Of a DNA stretch of 35,003 bases, positions 8,628-16,698 are shown piece by piece. The stretch comes from Oscillospiraceae bacterium (GTDB taxonomy: Bacteria; Bacillota; Clostridia; Oscillospirales; Ruminococcaceae): the NCBI GenBank assembly GCA_017521825.1, contig JAFXBK010000069.1, positions 1 to 35,003 on the forward strand, read 5' to 3'. The notes beneath the pieces are model-generated. The model ran no database searches and was not told the DNA's origin. It saw only the letters and a program-made list of their open reading frames with translations. Each line of letters opens with the position of its first letter. Within the stretch, counting starts at the first letter, position 1. A program made the position numbers and the translations under genes.

Positions 8628-9185
8628 TCAGTTATCTTTTTCGTCAATGATTTCGAAAATGCCGCCTTCGATGGATTCGGGGTCGGTGCGGTCGTTAAAA
8701 ATTCCGTCGGTGGTTTCGCTCATTTCTTTTTCGGCAAGCTTATCATCACAAAGGAATTCGGCAAAAACCTGGTAGTTGTTTCCGTTATCGTCATAAAAAT
8801 AGGTGGAAATGCGGTAGGTTTTTCCGGATTTAAGCTCATCGGCATAAAGAGATATGGAATATCTGGAGGAAGTTTCGCTTTCCGGGTCAATTCCGTGGCG
8901 GTAATTTGTGTTAAAAGTTACTTCATCGCCTTTGGAAACAACATACCATTCGCCGTCGTCATCAAGAACATGAAGTTCAAAAACATCGTGGAAATAAAAA
9001 CTTTCCTTGCTTTTGTTTTCCCAAAAACAACGTACGCTGCCTTCATCGGTAAAGCAATATTCATATTGGGTGCCGAAAACAACGTCTTCCCTGGTTTCGG
9101 TATAATAAGGTTCTGCTTTTTCAAGTTTTTCGCAACCGGAAAAAACAAAAACAAAACAAAGGATCAAAAGAATGATTTTTTTCAA
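8628..9185 (-). CDS. lipoprotein with bacterial Ig-like domain
   Basis: A 185-residue precursor. Residues 1-18 form a lipoprotein signal (MKKIILLILCFVFVFSGC) with lipobox FSGC, so it should be lipidated at Cys18 and anchored on the outer face of the membrane. The rest, with VRCFWENKSKESFYFHDVFEL and LKSGKTYRISTYFYD, resembles the beta-sandwich Ig-like domain seen in many small Clostridial lipoproteins (Big_14 type). The C-terminal 35 residues are acidic and likely unstructured. Start is TTG with AAAGGA upstream. Monocistronic. Exported lipoprotein is sure; the fold is a reasonable guess; function unknown. Confidence 0.8.
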   Translation of the reverse strand: MKKIILLILCFVFVFSGCEKLEKAEPYYTETREDVVFGTQYEYCFTDEGSVRCFWENKSKESFYFHDVFELHVLDDDGEWYVVSKGDEVTFNTNYRHGIDPESETSSRYSISLYADELKSGKTYRISTYFYDDNGNNYQVFAEFLCDDKLAEKEMSETTDGIFNDRTDPESIEGGIFEIIDEKDN

Positions 9186-9271
9186 AACAAATGCGTCCTT
9201 TCATAGGGTTATAAAAGTATCAGCACCTATTATAACATGGTTCGACATTAAAATAAAGGCTTTTTTTAAAA

Positions 9272-9907
9272 TTAATATCCCAAATGTTCTCCGACGATGA
9301 TTATTTTAATGCGGTTAGGAATACGCTGATATCCGAGAAGGGTATAGCTGCAGCAGATTCTTGCGGGAGATTTGCAGTTCATGCATGTTCCGGTTTCGGC
9401 GCAGGGAGTTTTGCAGCCAAGGCGTTTTGCGTTTGCCGGTGCGGCAAGATTGCGGAGCCTGTCTTCCGCGGCGGCAATATCGGTGACTATTTTGTTGGTT
9501 CCGGCAACAAGAATAACGTTTTTCGGCCCGAAAATAATCGGCGCAACCCTTGTTCCGGCGCCGTCAACGTTATAAATTTCCCCGTCCTCGGTAATTGCGT
9601 TTGCGCTCGCAAGGAAAAAATCCGCGAAGAAAGCTTCTCTTCTTGCGGCTTCAACCTCTTCCGGCGGAACAACGTGGGAATCCCGGTAATCGTAATTTCC
9701 GTTTTCAAGAAGGCTGATTATTCCGGTTTCGTGCAAAGTTCTGGAACCGCCGACCCGGCAAACGGAACCTTCCGGTATGAGCTCTTTAACAAGCGCAACC
9801 GCTTCCTCGGAAGTTTTTACAAAATAAGCTTCCATTCTGTTGGAACGAAGAGCCTCCATGGTTCTTTCCGCGCGTTTTTCTTCGGTAAAAGCTACGTTTA
9901 CATCCAT
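9272..9907 (-). CDS. LUD-domain protein (lactate utilisation LutC/YkgG-like)
   Basis: A 211-residue protein of the LUD (DUF162) family. Visible family blocks are GSVCRVGGSRTLHETGI (about 48-64), FFLASANAITEDGEIYNVDGAGTRVAP and VILVAGTNKIV. The C-terminus carries a cysteine cluster CKTPCAETGTCMNC and CC, as in stand-alone Clostridial members, which may bind a metal or cluster. LutC proteins belong to an L-lactate oxidation complex in Bacillus, but no lutA or lutB is present here, so lactate use is unproven. An ATG at 9916 overlaps the upstream stop, but AAAGGA (9917-9922) touches it directly; the ATG at 9907 has the correct nine-base spacing and is preferred. Cotranscribed with the HAD gene. 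Confidence 0.85.
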   Translation of the reverse strand: MDVNVAFTEEKRAERTMEALRSNRMEAYFVKTSEEAVALVKELIPEGSVCRVGGSRTLHETGIISLLENGNYDYRDSHVVPPEEVEAARREAFFADFFLASANAITEDGEIYNVDGAGTRVAPIIFGPKNVILVAGTNKIVTDIAAAEDRLRNLAAPANAKRLGCKTPCAETGTCMNCKSPARICCSYTLLGYQRIPNRIKIIIVGEHLGY

Positions 9908-9912
9908 AACGT

Positions 9913-10569
9913 TCATTCCTTTCCCAAAACAATTTCGATAAGTTCAAGCGGGTTTTCAATAAGATAATCCGCGCCGGCTCCGGTAAGTTCTTCTTTTCCG
10001 CCGTAGCCGTAAAGCGCGCCGACGGCGTGAACGCCGTTTTCGTGAGCACCGAGCATATCCATATCACGGTCACCGACCATATATACGTGCGCAAGCTCGT
10101 TCTCGGAAACTCCGAGGCGTTTTAAAGCAACCCCGATTATCGCAGGTTTTGTATCAAGAGTTTTATCAAGGGTCGCGCCGCAGACGGTTTCGAAGTATTT
10201 GAGCATGCCGGTTTCCTCAAGAATTATCTTACAGGCGCCTTCGGGCTTGCAGGAAGCAAGAGCAATTTTGCACCCGTGCTCAAAAAGAGTTTTGAGCATC
10301 TCGTGGATTCCTTCGTATGTAACGTTCTGGTGGATTCCGGTAACAAGGAATTTTTCGCGGTATTTTGCAACAAGTTCCTCGCATTTTTCTTCATCAAAAC
10401 CGTATTTTGCAAAGGTATCCCGAAGGGGCGGACCAATATAGCTTCTTAATTTCTGCGGGTCGTTTTCCTCAATTCCAACGGAGGAAAGGGCATATTTTAT
10501 GCAGTTTGTAATGCCTTCGTAGGGGTCGTTTAAAGTTCCGTCAAGGTCAAAAAGAACATATTTTTTCAT
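9913..10569 (-). CDS. HAD-superfamily phosphatase (phosphoglycolate phosphatase-like)
   Basis: A 218-residue HAD subfamily IA hydrolase. Motif I is FDLDGTLNDP with the nucleophile and acid Asp near the N-terminus, motif II is ALASCKPE, and motifs III/IV are KPAIIGVALKRL and MVGDRDMDMLGA. The alpha-helical cap falls between motifs I and II, as in Gph/PpaX-type enzymes that act on phosphoglycolate, pyrophosphate or sugar phosphates. Substrate is not predictable. ATG at 10569 is chosen because GGAG precedes it; a TTG twelve bases upstream overlaps that Shine-Dalgarno sequence. The LUD gene follows directly. Confidence 0.9.
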   Translation of the reverse strand: MKKYVLFDLDGTLNDPYEGITNCIKYALSSVGIEENDPQKLRSYIGPPLRDTFAKYGFDEEKCEELVAKYREKFLVTGIHQNVTYEGIHEMLKTLFEHGCKIALASCKPEGACKIILEETGMLKYFETVCGATLDKTLDTKPAIIGVALKRLGVSENELAHVYMVGDRDMDMLGAHENGVHAVGALYGYGGKEELTGAGADYLIENPLELIEIVLGKE

Positions 10570-10592
10570 AAAAATCTCCAAAATGTATTACA

Positions 10593-10628
10593 AAAGGCGT
10601 TTCAGAAAGCTGAAACGCCCTTGTTTTT
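10593..10628. terminator. terminator after aspS
   Basis: Perfect 10-bp stem GGCGTTTCAG (10596-10605) and CTGAAACGCC (10610-10619). The minus-strand side has a short T run; the plus side has a longer one. It separates aspS from the HAD gene. Confidence 0.88.
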
Positions 10629-10632
10629 TCGA

Positions 10633-12408
10633 TTATTCTTCGTTTTTAACAACGGCAATGTGAAGCTCGTCAAGGTTTTTCTGGTCAACCTCGGTGGGAC
10701 ATTGGGTCATAAGTTCACTTGCGGTCTGAACCTTCGGGAATGCGATAACGTCGCGGATGGAAGGACGGTCGAGCATGAGCATGACCATTCTGTCAAGGCC
10801 GAAAGCCATTCCGCCGTGAGGCGGAACACCGTATTTTTCAGCATCGAGAAGGAAGCCGAAGCGAGCCTGGGCAACTTCTTCGGAAAGGCCGAGAGCCTGG
10901 AGCATTTTATCCTGGATTTCGGTATCGCTGATACGGATGGAACCGCCGCCGAGTTCGCAGCCGTTAAGTACCATATCGTAGGCTCTTGCGTAGCAATCGC
11001 CGGGGTCGGACATAAGTTTGTCTTCATCGCCGGGTCTGGGGCAGGTGAAGGGATGGTGTTTTGCCATCCAGCGGTTTTCTTCGTCACTCCACTCGAAAAG
11101 CGGGAAATCGGTTACCCAAAGGAAGTTATAGGTGCCTTTGGGAATAAGGTCAAGGCGCTTTCCAAGTTCAAGACGGAGTGCGCCGAGGGAATCGAATACG
11201 ATATCGTTTCTGCTGTCCGCAACGATGAAAAGAACGTCGCCGGTTTCTGCGCCAAGTCTTTCGCGGATAGCAAGTTTTTCTTCCTCGGTAAGGAATTTTT
11301 CATAGCTGGAGGTTTCGCCGTCAGGAGTAAGTCTGGTCCAGGCCAGACCTTTTGCTTTATAAAGTTTTACAACTTCAACAAGTTTATCGATTTCTTTTCT
11401 GGTGAAAACGGAAGCTGCGCCTTTTGCGTTGATTGCGCGGACGGAACCTTTTTCAAGTGCGCCAGCGAATACTTTGAATTCGCAGTTGGTGAGGAGGTCG
11501 GAAAGATCGCAGATTTCAAGACCGAAACGGGTATCCGGTTTATCGGAACCGAATCTTGCCATTGCTTCGTTATAGGTAAGTCTTTCAAAAGGAGTGGGAA
11601 CGTCATAATCAAGAACGTCCTTGAAAACGCGTTTTACAAGGCCTTCGTTAATGGTCATAACGTCGTTTTCGTCAACAAAGCTCATCTCCATGTCGATCTG
11701 GGTGAATTCGGGCTGGCGGTCTGCGCGAAGGTCCTCGTCGCGGAAGCATCTTGCAACCTGCATATATCTGTCGCAGCCGGACATCATAAGAAGCTGTTTA
11801 TAAAGCTGGGGACTCTGGGGAAGGGCATAGAAACAACCGGGATGAACACGGGAAGGAACAAGATAGTCTCTTGCGCCTTCGGGGGTGGATTTGATAAGGT
11901 CCGGAGTTTCGATTTCCATAAAGCCGTTTTCATCGTAATAATCGCGGGCGGATTTTACGATTTTGTGGCGCATCATAAGGATATTCTGCATTTCGCCGCG
12001 GCGAAGGTCAAGGTAACGATATTTAAGACGAAGATCTTCTTTTGCGTTGCAGTTGTCACTGATTTCGAAAGGAGGAGTCTGGCTTTTTGCAAGGATGAAA
12101 AGTTCGGTAACAAAAAGCTCAACTGCGCCGGTGGGGATTTCGGTGTTGACGGATTCGCGTTTGCGGATAACGCCTTTTGCTTCAAGAACAAACTCCGCTC
12201 TTACGGAAGCTGCTTTTTCAAAAACTTCTTTGTCGGTGCCGTCGCCGAAGGCAAGCTGAAGAATTCCGCTTCTGTCGCGAAGGTCGATGAAGATAAGGTT
12301 GCCGAGGTCGCGGGTTTTCTGTGCCCAACCGAAAACGACAACTTCTTTGCCGATATGGCTTTCGTTGAATTCACCGCAATATGCGGTGCGGTTATAACCG
12401 TTTATCAT
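10633..12408 (-). CDS. aspS: aspartyl-tRNA synthetase
   Basis: A 591-residue class II synthetase of bacterial type that charges tRNA-Asp in the cytoplasm. Order: OB-fold anticodon domain (FGWAQKTRDLGNLIFIDLRD, about 26-45), motif 1 region, motif 2 (about 215-225, ARCFRDEDLRADRQPEFTQ), the bacterial GAD insertion in the middle (about 290-410), and motif 3 GGMAFGLDRMVMLMLDRPSI near 540. Length is normal. ATG follows GGAGG. It lies 27 bases after hisS, a common Firmicute pair. No T-box leader precedes either gene; expression probably comes from the promoter before minD. Confidence 0.97.
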   Translation of the reverse strand: MINGYNRTAYCGEFNESHIGKEVVVFGWAQKTRDLGNLIFIDLRDRSGILQLAFGDGTDKEVFEKAASVRAEFVLEAKGVIRKRESVNTEIPTGAVELFVTELFILAKSQTPPFEISDNCNAKEDLRLKYRYLDLRRGEMQNILMMRHKIVKSARDYYDENGFMEIETPDLIKSTPEGARDYLVPSRVHPGCFYALPQSPQLYKQLLMMSGCDRYMQVARCFRDEDLRADRQPEFTQIDMEMSFVDENDVMTINEGLVKRVFKDVLDYDVPTPFERLTYNEAMARFGSDKPDTRFGLEICDLSDLLTNCEFKVFAGALEKGSVRAINAKGAASVFTRKEIDKLVEVVKLYKAKGLAWTRLTPDGETSSYEKFLTEEEKLAIRERLGAETGDVLFIVADSRNDIVFDSLGALRLELGKRLDLIPKGTYNFLWVTDFPLFEWSDEENRWMAKHHPFTCPRPGDEDKLMSDPGDCYARAYDMVLNGCELGGGSIRISDTEIQDKMLQALGLSEEVAQARFGFLLDAEKYGVPPHGGMAFGLDRMVMLMLDRPSIRDVIAFPKVQTASELMTQCPTEVDQKNLDELHIAVVKNEE

Positions 12409-12435
12409 TTATATTCCTCCGATTTGGATAATTTA

Positions 12436-13791
12436 TCAGAAATTAATTTCAGGCGGGATGTTAAGGGGAGTAAGGTTGGAAACTCCTTCGCAAACAGCAT
12501 CCTCCAGCGAACTGAAAACGTCGCCGAGCCTTGCTTCGTAAACAAATTCAATAAGTTCATCAAGCTCGGTTTCTTCGGCTTCGCCGGTGGCCATGTTTTT
12601 AACTTTAACTTTTCCTTCTTCAAGTTCGGAATCGCCGATGATGCAGGAAAGTTTTGCGCCGATTTTGTCGGCATATTTCATCTGAGCCTTAACGCTTCTT
12701 CCGCAAAGGTCACATTCGGCCTTGAAACCTTCCGCGCGAAGGGAGTTAACAAGGTTTGCGGCTTCAATGCTTGCCTTGGTTCCCATAGAACCGATGTAGA
12801 TATCGCAGGTGCTTTCTTCCGGGAAGGAAACGCCGGTGTTTTCCATAAGGAGAAGAAGTCTTTCAAGACCCATTGCAAAACCGATGCTGGGGGTTTTGGG
12901 TCCGCCGAGAAGTTCGATAAGTCCGTCATATCTTCCGCCGCCGCAAACGGTTCCCTGGGAACCGATGTTGGTGCTTACAAATTCAAAAACGGTGCGGGTG
13001 TAATAATCAAGTCCGCGGACAATGGTGGGGTTGACGGTGAACTCAATTCCAAGGTCGCAAAGACGTTCTTTAAGTTCATCAAAATGCGCCTGGCAGTCGT
13101 CGCAAAGGTAATCAAGAATTACCGGAGCATCTTCGCCGATTTTATGGCAAACGGGGCTTTTGCAGTCGAGGATACGCATGGGGTTGCGCTCAAGCCTTTC
13201 GCGGCAGGTTTCGCAAAGTTCTTCCTCATGGCTGCGGAAATATTCTTTAAGAGCTTCGTTATATTTTGCTCTGCATTCCGGGCAGCCGATGGAGTTGATT
13301 TCAAGCTCGATTCCTTCAATCTGGAGCTGGTCAAAAATCTGGCTTACCATGGAGATCATTTCAGCATCTGCCGCAGGGGAAGCGGCACCAACAAGTTCCG
13401 CACCGAACTGGTGGAATTCGCGGAGTCTTCCGGCCTGGGGTTTTTCATAGCGGAAGCAGCTGGTAAGATAGCTTGCTTTTACCGGAAGAGCTCCGTTCAA
13501 AAGTCCGTGCTCGATAAGGGTTCTCATGCATCCGGCGGTTCCTTCCGGGCGAAGGGTTATGGAACGCTCACCTTTATCAAGGAAGGTGTACATTTCTTTC
13601 TGAACAACGTCGGTGGAATCGCCTACGCCTCTTGCAAAAAGTTCGGTGTGTTCAAAGGTAGGAAAACGGATTTCCTTAAAGCCGAAAGTTTCGGCAACCC
13701 TCATGGCAGTTTTTTCAATGTGCTGCCATTTTGCGCTCTGTTCCGGAAGAACGTCCTGGGTTCCCCTGGGCGCTTTAGTAAGAATAGCCAT
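12436..13791 (-). CDS. hisS: histidyl-tRNA synthetase
   Basis: A 451-residue class II synthetase. Motif 2 is TSCFRYEKPQAGRLREFHQFG, the His-specific motifs are VRGLDYYTRTVFEF and GGGRYDGL, and motif 3 is SIGFAMGLERLLLL. A cysteine-rich insert (CPEC, CETC, CDDC at about 175-260) is seen in many Clostridial HisRS proteins and may bind zinc. The last 30 or so residues after DELIEFVYEAR form a tail beyond the usual end at about 420. RBS is AAGAGG. It lies 47 bases after mgsA, too little space for a T-box. Confidence 0.97.
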   Translation of the reverse strand: MAILTKAPRGTQDVLPEQSAKWQHIEKTAMRVAETFGFKEIRFPTFEHTELFARGVGDSTDVVQKEMYTFLDKGERSITLRPEGTAGCMRTLIEHGLLNGALPVKASYLTSCFRYEKPQAGRLREFHQFGAELVGAASPAADAEMISMVSQIFDQLQIEGIELEINSIGCPECRAKYNEALKEYFRSHEEELCETCRERLERNPMRILDCKSPVCHKIGEDAPVILDYLCDDCQAHFDELKERLCDLGIEFTVNPTIVRGLDYYTRTVFEFVSTNIGSQGTVCGGGRYDGLIELLGGPKTPSIGFAMGLERLLLLMENTGVSFPEESTCDIYIGSMGTKASIEAANLVNSLRAEGFKAECDLCGRSVKAQMKYADKIGAKLSCIIGDSELEEGKVKVKNMATGEAEETELDELIEFVYEARLGDVFSSLEDAVCEGVSNLTPLNIPPEINF

Positions 13792-13838
13792 AAAAATACC
13801 TCTTATATGAATTAAATCGATGTAACTGTTTTAAAAAA

Positions 13839-14231
13839 TCAGTGAACAAGGTCGCGCCAGTCAAGGTCGCCGCGTTCAAGAGCATGGATAAGCGCCTCAG
13901 CGGTTGCAATGTTGGTTGCAACGGGAATGTTGTGAACGTCGCAAAGGCGAAGAAGGGTTGTATAGTCAACGTCCGGGTTCTGGTTCATGGGGTCCCGGAA
14001 GAAAAGCAAAAGGTCAATTTCGTTGCAGGCAATTCTGGAAGCAATTTGTTCACAGCCGCCGTGGCTTCCGCTTAAAAAGCGGGAAATTTTAAGGCCGGTT
14101 GCGTCGGAAACAAGTTTTCCGGTTCTGGAAGTGGAACAGAGTTTGTGCTTGCCGAGAATTCCGCAATAGGCAATGCAGAACTGGACCATAAGTTCCTTTT
14201 TGGTGTCCTGTGCAATAATTGCAATAGTCAT
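13839..14231 (-). CDS. mgsA: methylglyoxal synthase homologue with altered active site
   Basis: A 130-residue protein. Family blocks are clear: SRTGKLVSDATGLKI (35-49), LSGSHGG (53-59), EIDLLLFFRDP (71-81) and LLRLCDVHNIPVATNIATAEALI. Methylglyoxal synthase converts dihydroxyacetone phosphate to methylglyoxal. The catalytic base, Asp71 of the E. coli enzyme in GGDQQ, is Cys60 here (GGCEQ). His19 of AHD is Gln8, and no His aligns with His98. Asp20, Asp91 and Asp101 equivalents remain. DNA confirms TGT for Cys60. It may be inactive or have another use, perhaps phosphate sensing. It lies between minD-like and hisS; minD and mgsA cluster in other Clostridia. Confidence 0.88.
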   Translation of the reverse strand: MTIAIIAQDTKKELMVQFCIAYCGILGKHKLCSTSRTGKLVSDATGLKISRFLSGSHGGCEQIASRIACNEIDLLLFFRDPMNQNPDVDYTTLLRLCDVHNIPVATNIATAEALIHALERGDLDWRDLVH

Positions 14232-14249
14232 TTAAGCAAAACCTCCTTA

Positions 14250-14981
14250 TTATTTAAAACCCAGGGGGATATATCTGCCGCGAATCCTTTCAGAGAGGTC
14301 GCGGAAAGTTTCGTAATTTATTCCGGTATCATCAAGGGGAGTTCCGGCATCCATGGAATCCCGGGTGGCCGGGTCTTCCCAGATGACCCCGATAAGCTGA
14401 AGTTCGGCGCCGTCGATAATTTCATCAAGATTTTTAAGGGGCGCAAGTTTTTTTGCCTTTTGGGGGCAACGTTCGATAACAAGCCTGCGTTCTTTAACCC
14501 CGGAATTTTCAAGAAGTTTTCCGGCGGACCTTGCGCCGCGAATTGCGGAAGGATCCGGCGTTGCAACAACAAGGCCGAGGTCGGCGCATTTTGCCGCGTT
14601 TTCAAGTTCAATTCCGATTCCGGCAGGGCAGTCAAGAATTATGAATTCATAATAATCCCCAAGCTCCCGGGAAATCATTTTAATGGTTTCTTCCGTTACC
14701 AAAACCGGTTTTGCGGCGGCGGCAATAAGCGAAAGATTGGGGCAGAAGGGACAGTTTATTACCGCGTCCTTAATTCCGCAGGAACCGCGGATTATGTCGC
14801 CCATATCGAAAAGAATGTGTTCGGAAACCCCAAGGGCAACATCAAGGCTCCGGAGTCCGGAATCAAGTTCAAGCAAAAGCACGGTGCTTTTCCTGAAAGC
14901 AAGCGCTTCGCCCAAAAGCGCGGAAACGGTGGATTTTCCCGCGCCGCCTTTTCCGGAAGCAACAAGAATTATTTTTGCCAT
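14250..14981 (-). CDS. MinD-like ParA-family ATPase
   Basis: A 243-residue cytoplasmic ATPase. The deviant Walker A is SGKGGAGKST (about 10-19). The block ELDSGLRSLDVALG with FDMGDIIRG follows MinD closely, as do FIILDCPAGIG (Walker B) and VVATPDPSAIRGA. MinD positions the division septum with MinC. There is no minC or minE nearby, and the C-terminus stops at RGRYIPLGFK without the amphipathic membrane-targeting helix typical of MinD. The ATG at 14981 is preferred: AAGAGG sits seven bases before it, while the longer frame (to 15002) reads through that site. It heads the unit with mgsA, hisS and aspS. MinD/ParA superfamily sure; Min function uncertain. Confidence 0.82.
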   Translation of the reverse strand: MAKIILVASGKGGAGKSTVSALLGEALAFRKSTVLLLELDSGLRSLDVALGVSEHILFDMGDIIRGSCGIKDAVINCPFCPNLSLIAAAAKPVLVTEETIKMISRELGDYYEFIILDCPAGIGIELENAAKCADLGLVVATPDPSAIRGARSAGKLLENSGVKERRLVIERCPQKAKKLAPLKNLDEIIDGAELQLIGVIWEDPATRDSMDAGTPLDDTGINYETFRDLSERIRGRYIPLGFK

Positions 14982-15014
14982 TTCTGCACCTCTTTTCAAC
15001 ACTTATTCCATTTT

Positions 15015-15043
15015 ATTTTAGCATATAATTAATAAAGTTGCAA
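15015..15043 (-). promoter_or_regulatory. promoter of minD-mgsA-hisS-aspS unit
   Basis: On the minus strand, TTGCAA (15043-15038), 17 bases, then TAAAAT (15020-15015), with TGC directly before it giving an extended -10. It lies 33 bases upstream of the minD-like start. Confidence 0.55.
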
Positions 15044-15109
15044 TAAGACGAAAGCGGTTTTTATCCGTCGCTTTGTGCAATTTTTTGCAGGAAATAATTT
15101 ATTTGTAAA

Positions 15110-15146
15110 ATAAAAAAGGAGATGCTTTTTTAAAAGCATCTCCGAA
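15110..15146. terminator. terminator of the pssA-type gene
   Basis: Stem GGAGATGCTTTT (from 15118) with its complement AAAAGCATCTCC (to 15143). The A run on the left acts as the T run for the minus strand. Confidence 0.88.
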
Positions 15147-15158
15147 AAATTCGTTTTT

Positions 15159-15785
15159 TTATTTAAGTCCGCTTACAATAACAAGAACAAAAATCGCAAG
15201 ACCGATTATTACAAGAGCGGGGATTCCTTTTTTGTTGGGTTTCGGAAGTTTGAATTTAATAATAAAAGCCGCCGCAACGCCGTAAAGTGCAATCTGATAA
15301 ATAACCGGCATTGCTCCGCCAAGAAGGGATTCAAGGCCAAAGATAAGCGGGAAAATAAGGGCGGAAGTTGTAACGGGAAGACCGTAATAGGTTTTTCTTC
15401 TTCCGGTTTCGCTTTTCTGGCGCTGGGCTTCATCAACGTTAAAATATGCAAGGCGGATTATTGCACAAAGGAGATAAACAGCGGCGGAAGCATAGAAAAA
15501 TCCGCCGTCAAGACCGATTCCGTAACCTATTGCAAGGGGAAGAACGCCGAAGCTTATTAAATCGCAAAGGGAGTCTATCTGGATTCCGAAGGCTTTTTCC
15601 GCTTCGGTGCGCTTCATTGTGGAAGCAACTTTTCCATCGAACATATCCGTAAGACCGGCGAAAAGAAGACAGATTATTCCCCAAAAAGGATAACCGGAGG
15701 CGGAAAAGAAAATTCCGCAAACTGCCGCCGCCGCGCCCAGATAGGTGAGTATTACGGTGTAGTTATAAAAACCGATCAGATTCAT
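15159..15785 (-). CDS. pssA: CDP-diacylglycerol-serine O-phosphatidyltransferase (CDP-alcohol family)
   Basis: A 208-residue membrane enzyme with about six to seven hydrophobic segments. The CDP-alcohol motif is visible as DMFDGKVAS then FGIQIDSLCDLISFG (about 47-79): all the metal-binding Asp residues are present, but the Arg that usually follows Ala in DGxxAR is Ser. The IQIDSLCD wording and the adjacent LPLAIGYG fit PssA, which makes phosphatidylserine for phosphatidylethanolamine. ATG follows AAAGGGAGC. It is monocistronic. A related phosphatidyltransferase cannot be fully excluded. Confidence 0.85.
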   Translation of the reverse strand: MNLIGFYNYTVILTYLGAAAAVCGIFFSASGYPFWGIICLLFAGLTDMFDGKVASTMKRTEAEKAFGIQIDSLCDLISFGVLPLAIGYGIGLDGGFFYASAAVYLLCAIIRLAYFNVDEAQRQKSETGRRKTYYGLPVTTSALIFPLIFGLESLLGGAMPVIYQIALYGVAAAFIIKFKLPKPNKKGIPALVIIGLAIFVLVIVSGLK

Positions 15786-15963
15786 AAAAAAGCTCCCTTT
15801 GAAATGTAGATTTATTCATAAAAAAGGTATATAATTAAAAAATAAAAGATTTATAATTCTATAAAATCAATTATAGGAAAAACAAAGCAAAAAAGCAAGG
15901 TTATATTACATAATATCACAAAAATTTTAATATTACAAATTATTGTTCCCGGGAGTGATTTTT

Positions 15964-16668
15964 TTGTCGGCTTTTGTAAGTTTAAAAAATGTTTGCAAAA
16001 GGTATCAGATGGGTGAAGTTACCATAACTGCTTCCAACAACGTAAGTTTTGATATTGAAAAAGGCGAATTTGTTGTAATAGTCGGTCCTTCCGGCGCCGG
16101 AAAAACAACAATACTCAATATCCTCGGCGGAATGGATACCTGTAACGAAGGGGATATCATTGTTGACGGAAAAAATATCGCAAAATATAATAACCGCGAA
16201 CTTATTACCTATCGCCGCCACGATATCGGTTTTGTTTTCCAGTTTTATAACCTTATCCAGAACCTTACCGCAAAGGAAAACGTGGAACTTGCTTCCCAGA
16301 TCTGTAAGGATCCCCTTAATCCGGAGGCGGTTCTTCATGAAGTTGGCCTTGCGGAAAGGATGAACAACTTCCCGGCGCAGCTTTCCGGCGGCGAACAGCA
16401 AAGGGTCGCCATTGCAAGGGCCCTTGCCAAAAACCCGAAGCTTCTTCTTTGCGATGAACCCACCGGCGCTTTGGATTACGTTACGGGAAAACAGATTCTT
16501 CAGCTTCTTCAGGATTGCTGCAGAATCGACGGAATGACAGTAATCGTAATAACCCATAACCTTGCCCTTACTCCCATGGCGGATAAAGTTATCCATATAA
16601 ACAGCAGCAAAGTTACTGGAATTGAAATCAACGAAAACCCAACCCCTGTTGAACAGATAGAATGGTAA
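15964..16668 (+). CDS. ABC transporter ATP-binding protein (MacB/LolD type)
   Basis: A 234-residue ATPase with Walker [10 protein letters not shown] (about 41-49), Q-loop FQFYNLI, signature [10 protein letters not shown] and Walker [13 protein letters not shown]. The wording is that of the LolD/MacB/FtsE subfamily, whose partners are FtsX-type permeases; the next gene is one. The start is TTG at 15964 with GGGAGTG six bases upstream; a TTG at 15943 would read through that site. The permease follows at once. Confidence 0.93.
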   Translation: MSAFVSLKNVCKRYQMGEVTITASNNVSFDIEKGEFVVIVGPSGAGKTTILNILGGMDTCNEGDIIVDGKNIAKYNNRELITYRRHDIGFVFQFYNLIQNLTAKENVELASQICKDPLNPEAVLHEVGLAERMNNFPAQLSGGEQQRVAIARALAKNPKLLLCDEPTGALDYVTGKQILQLLQDCCRIDGMTVIVITHNLALTPMADKVIHINSSKVTGIEINENPTPVEQIEW

Positions 16669-16698
16669 GTGATTTTTCGGAAAAGGAGGGTGGTTAAA

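Noticed and set aside
10621..13815. A 1,064-codon open frame on the plus strand
   Set aside because: It is antisense to aspS and hisS, both certain genes. The composition is Phe/Lys/Gly rich with no family match. Avoidance of TTA, CTA and TCA codons in the real genes removes stops from the opposite strand.
15786..15963. Promoters for pssA and the ABC genes in the AT-rich gap
   Set aside because: Many TATAAT-like words on both strands but no convincing -35/-10 pair, so none is reported.
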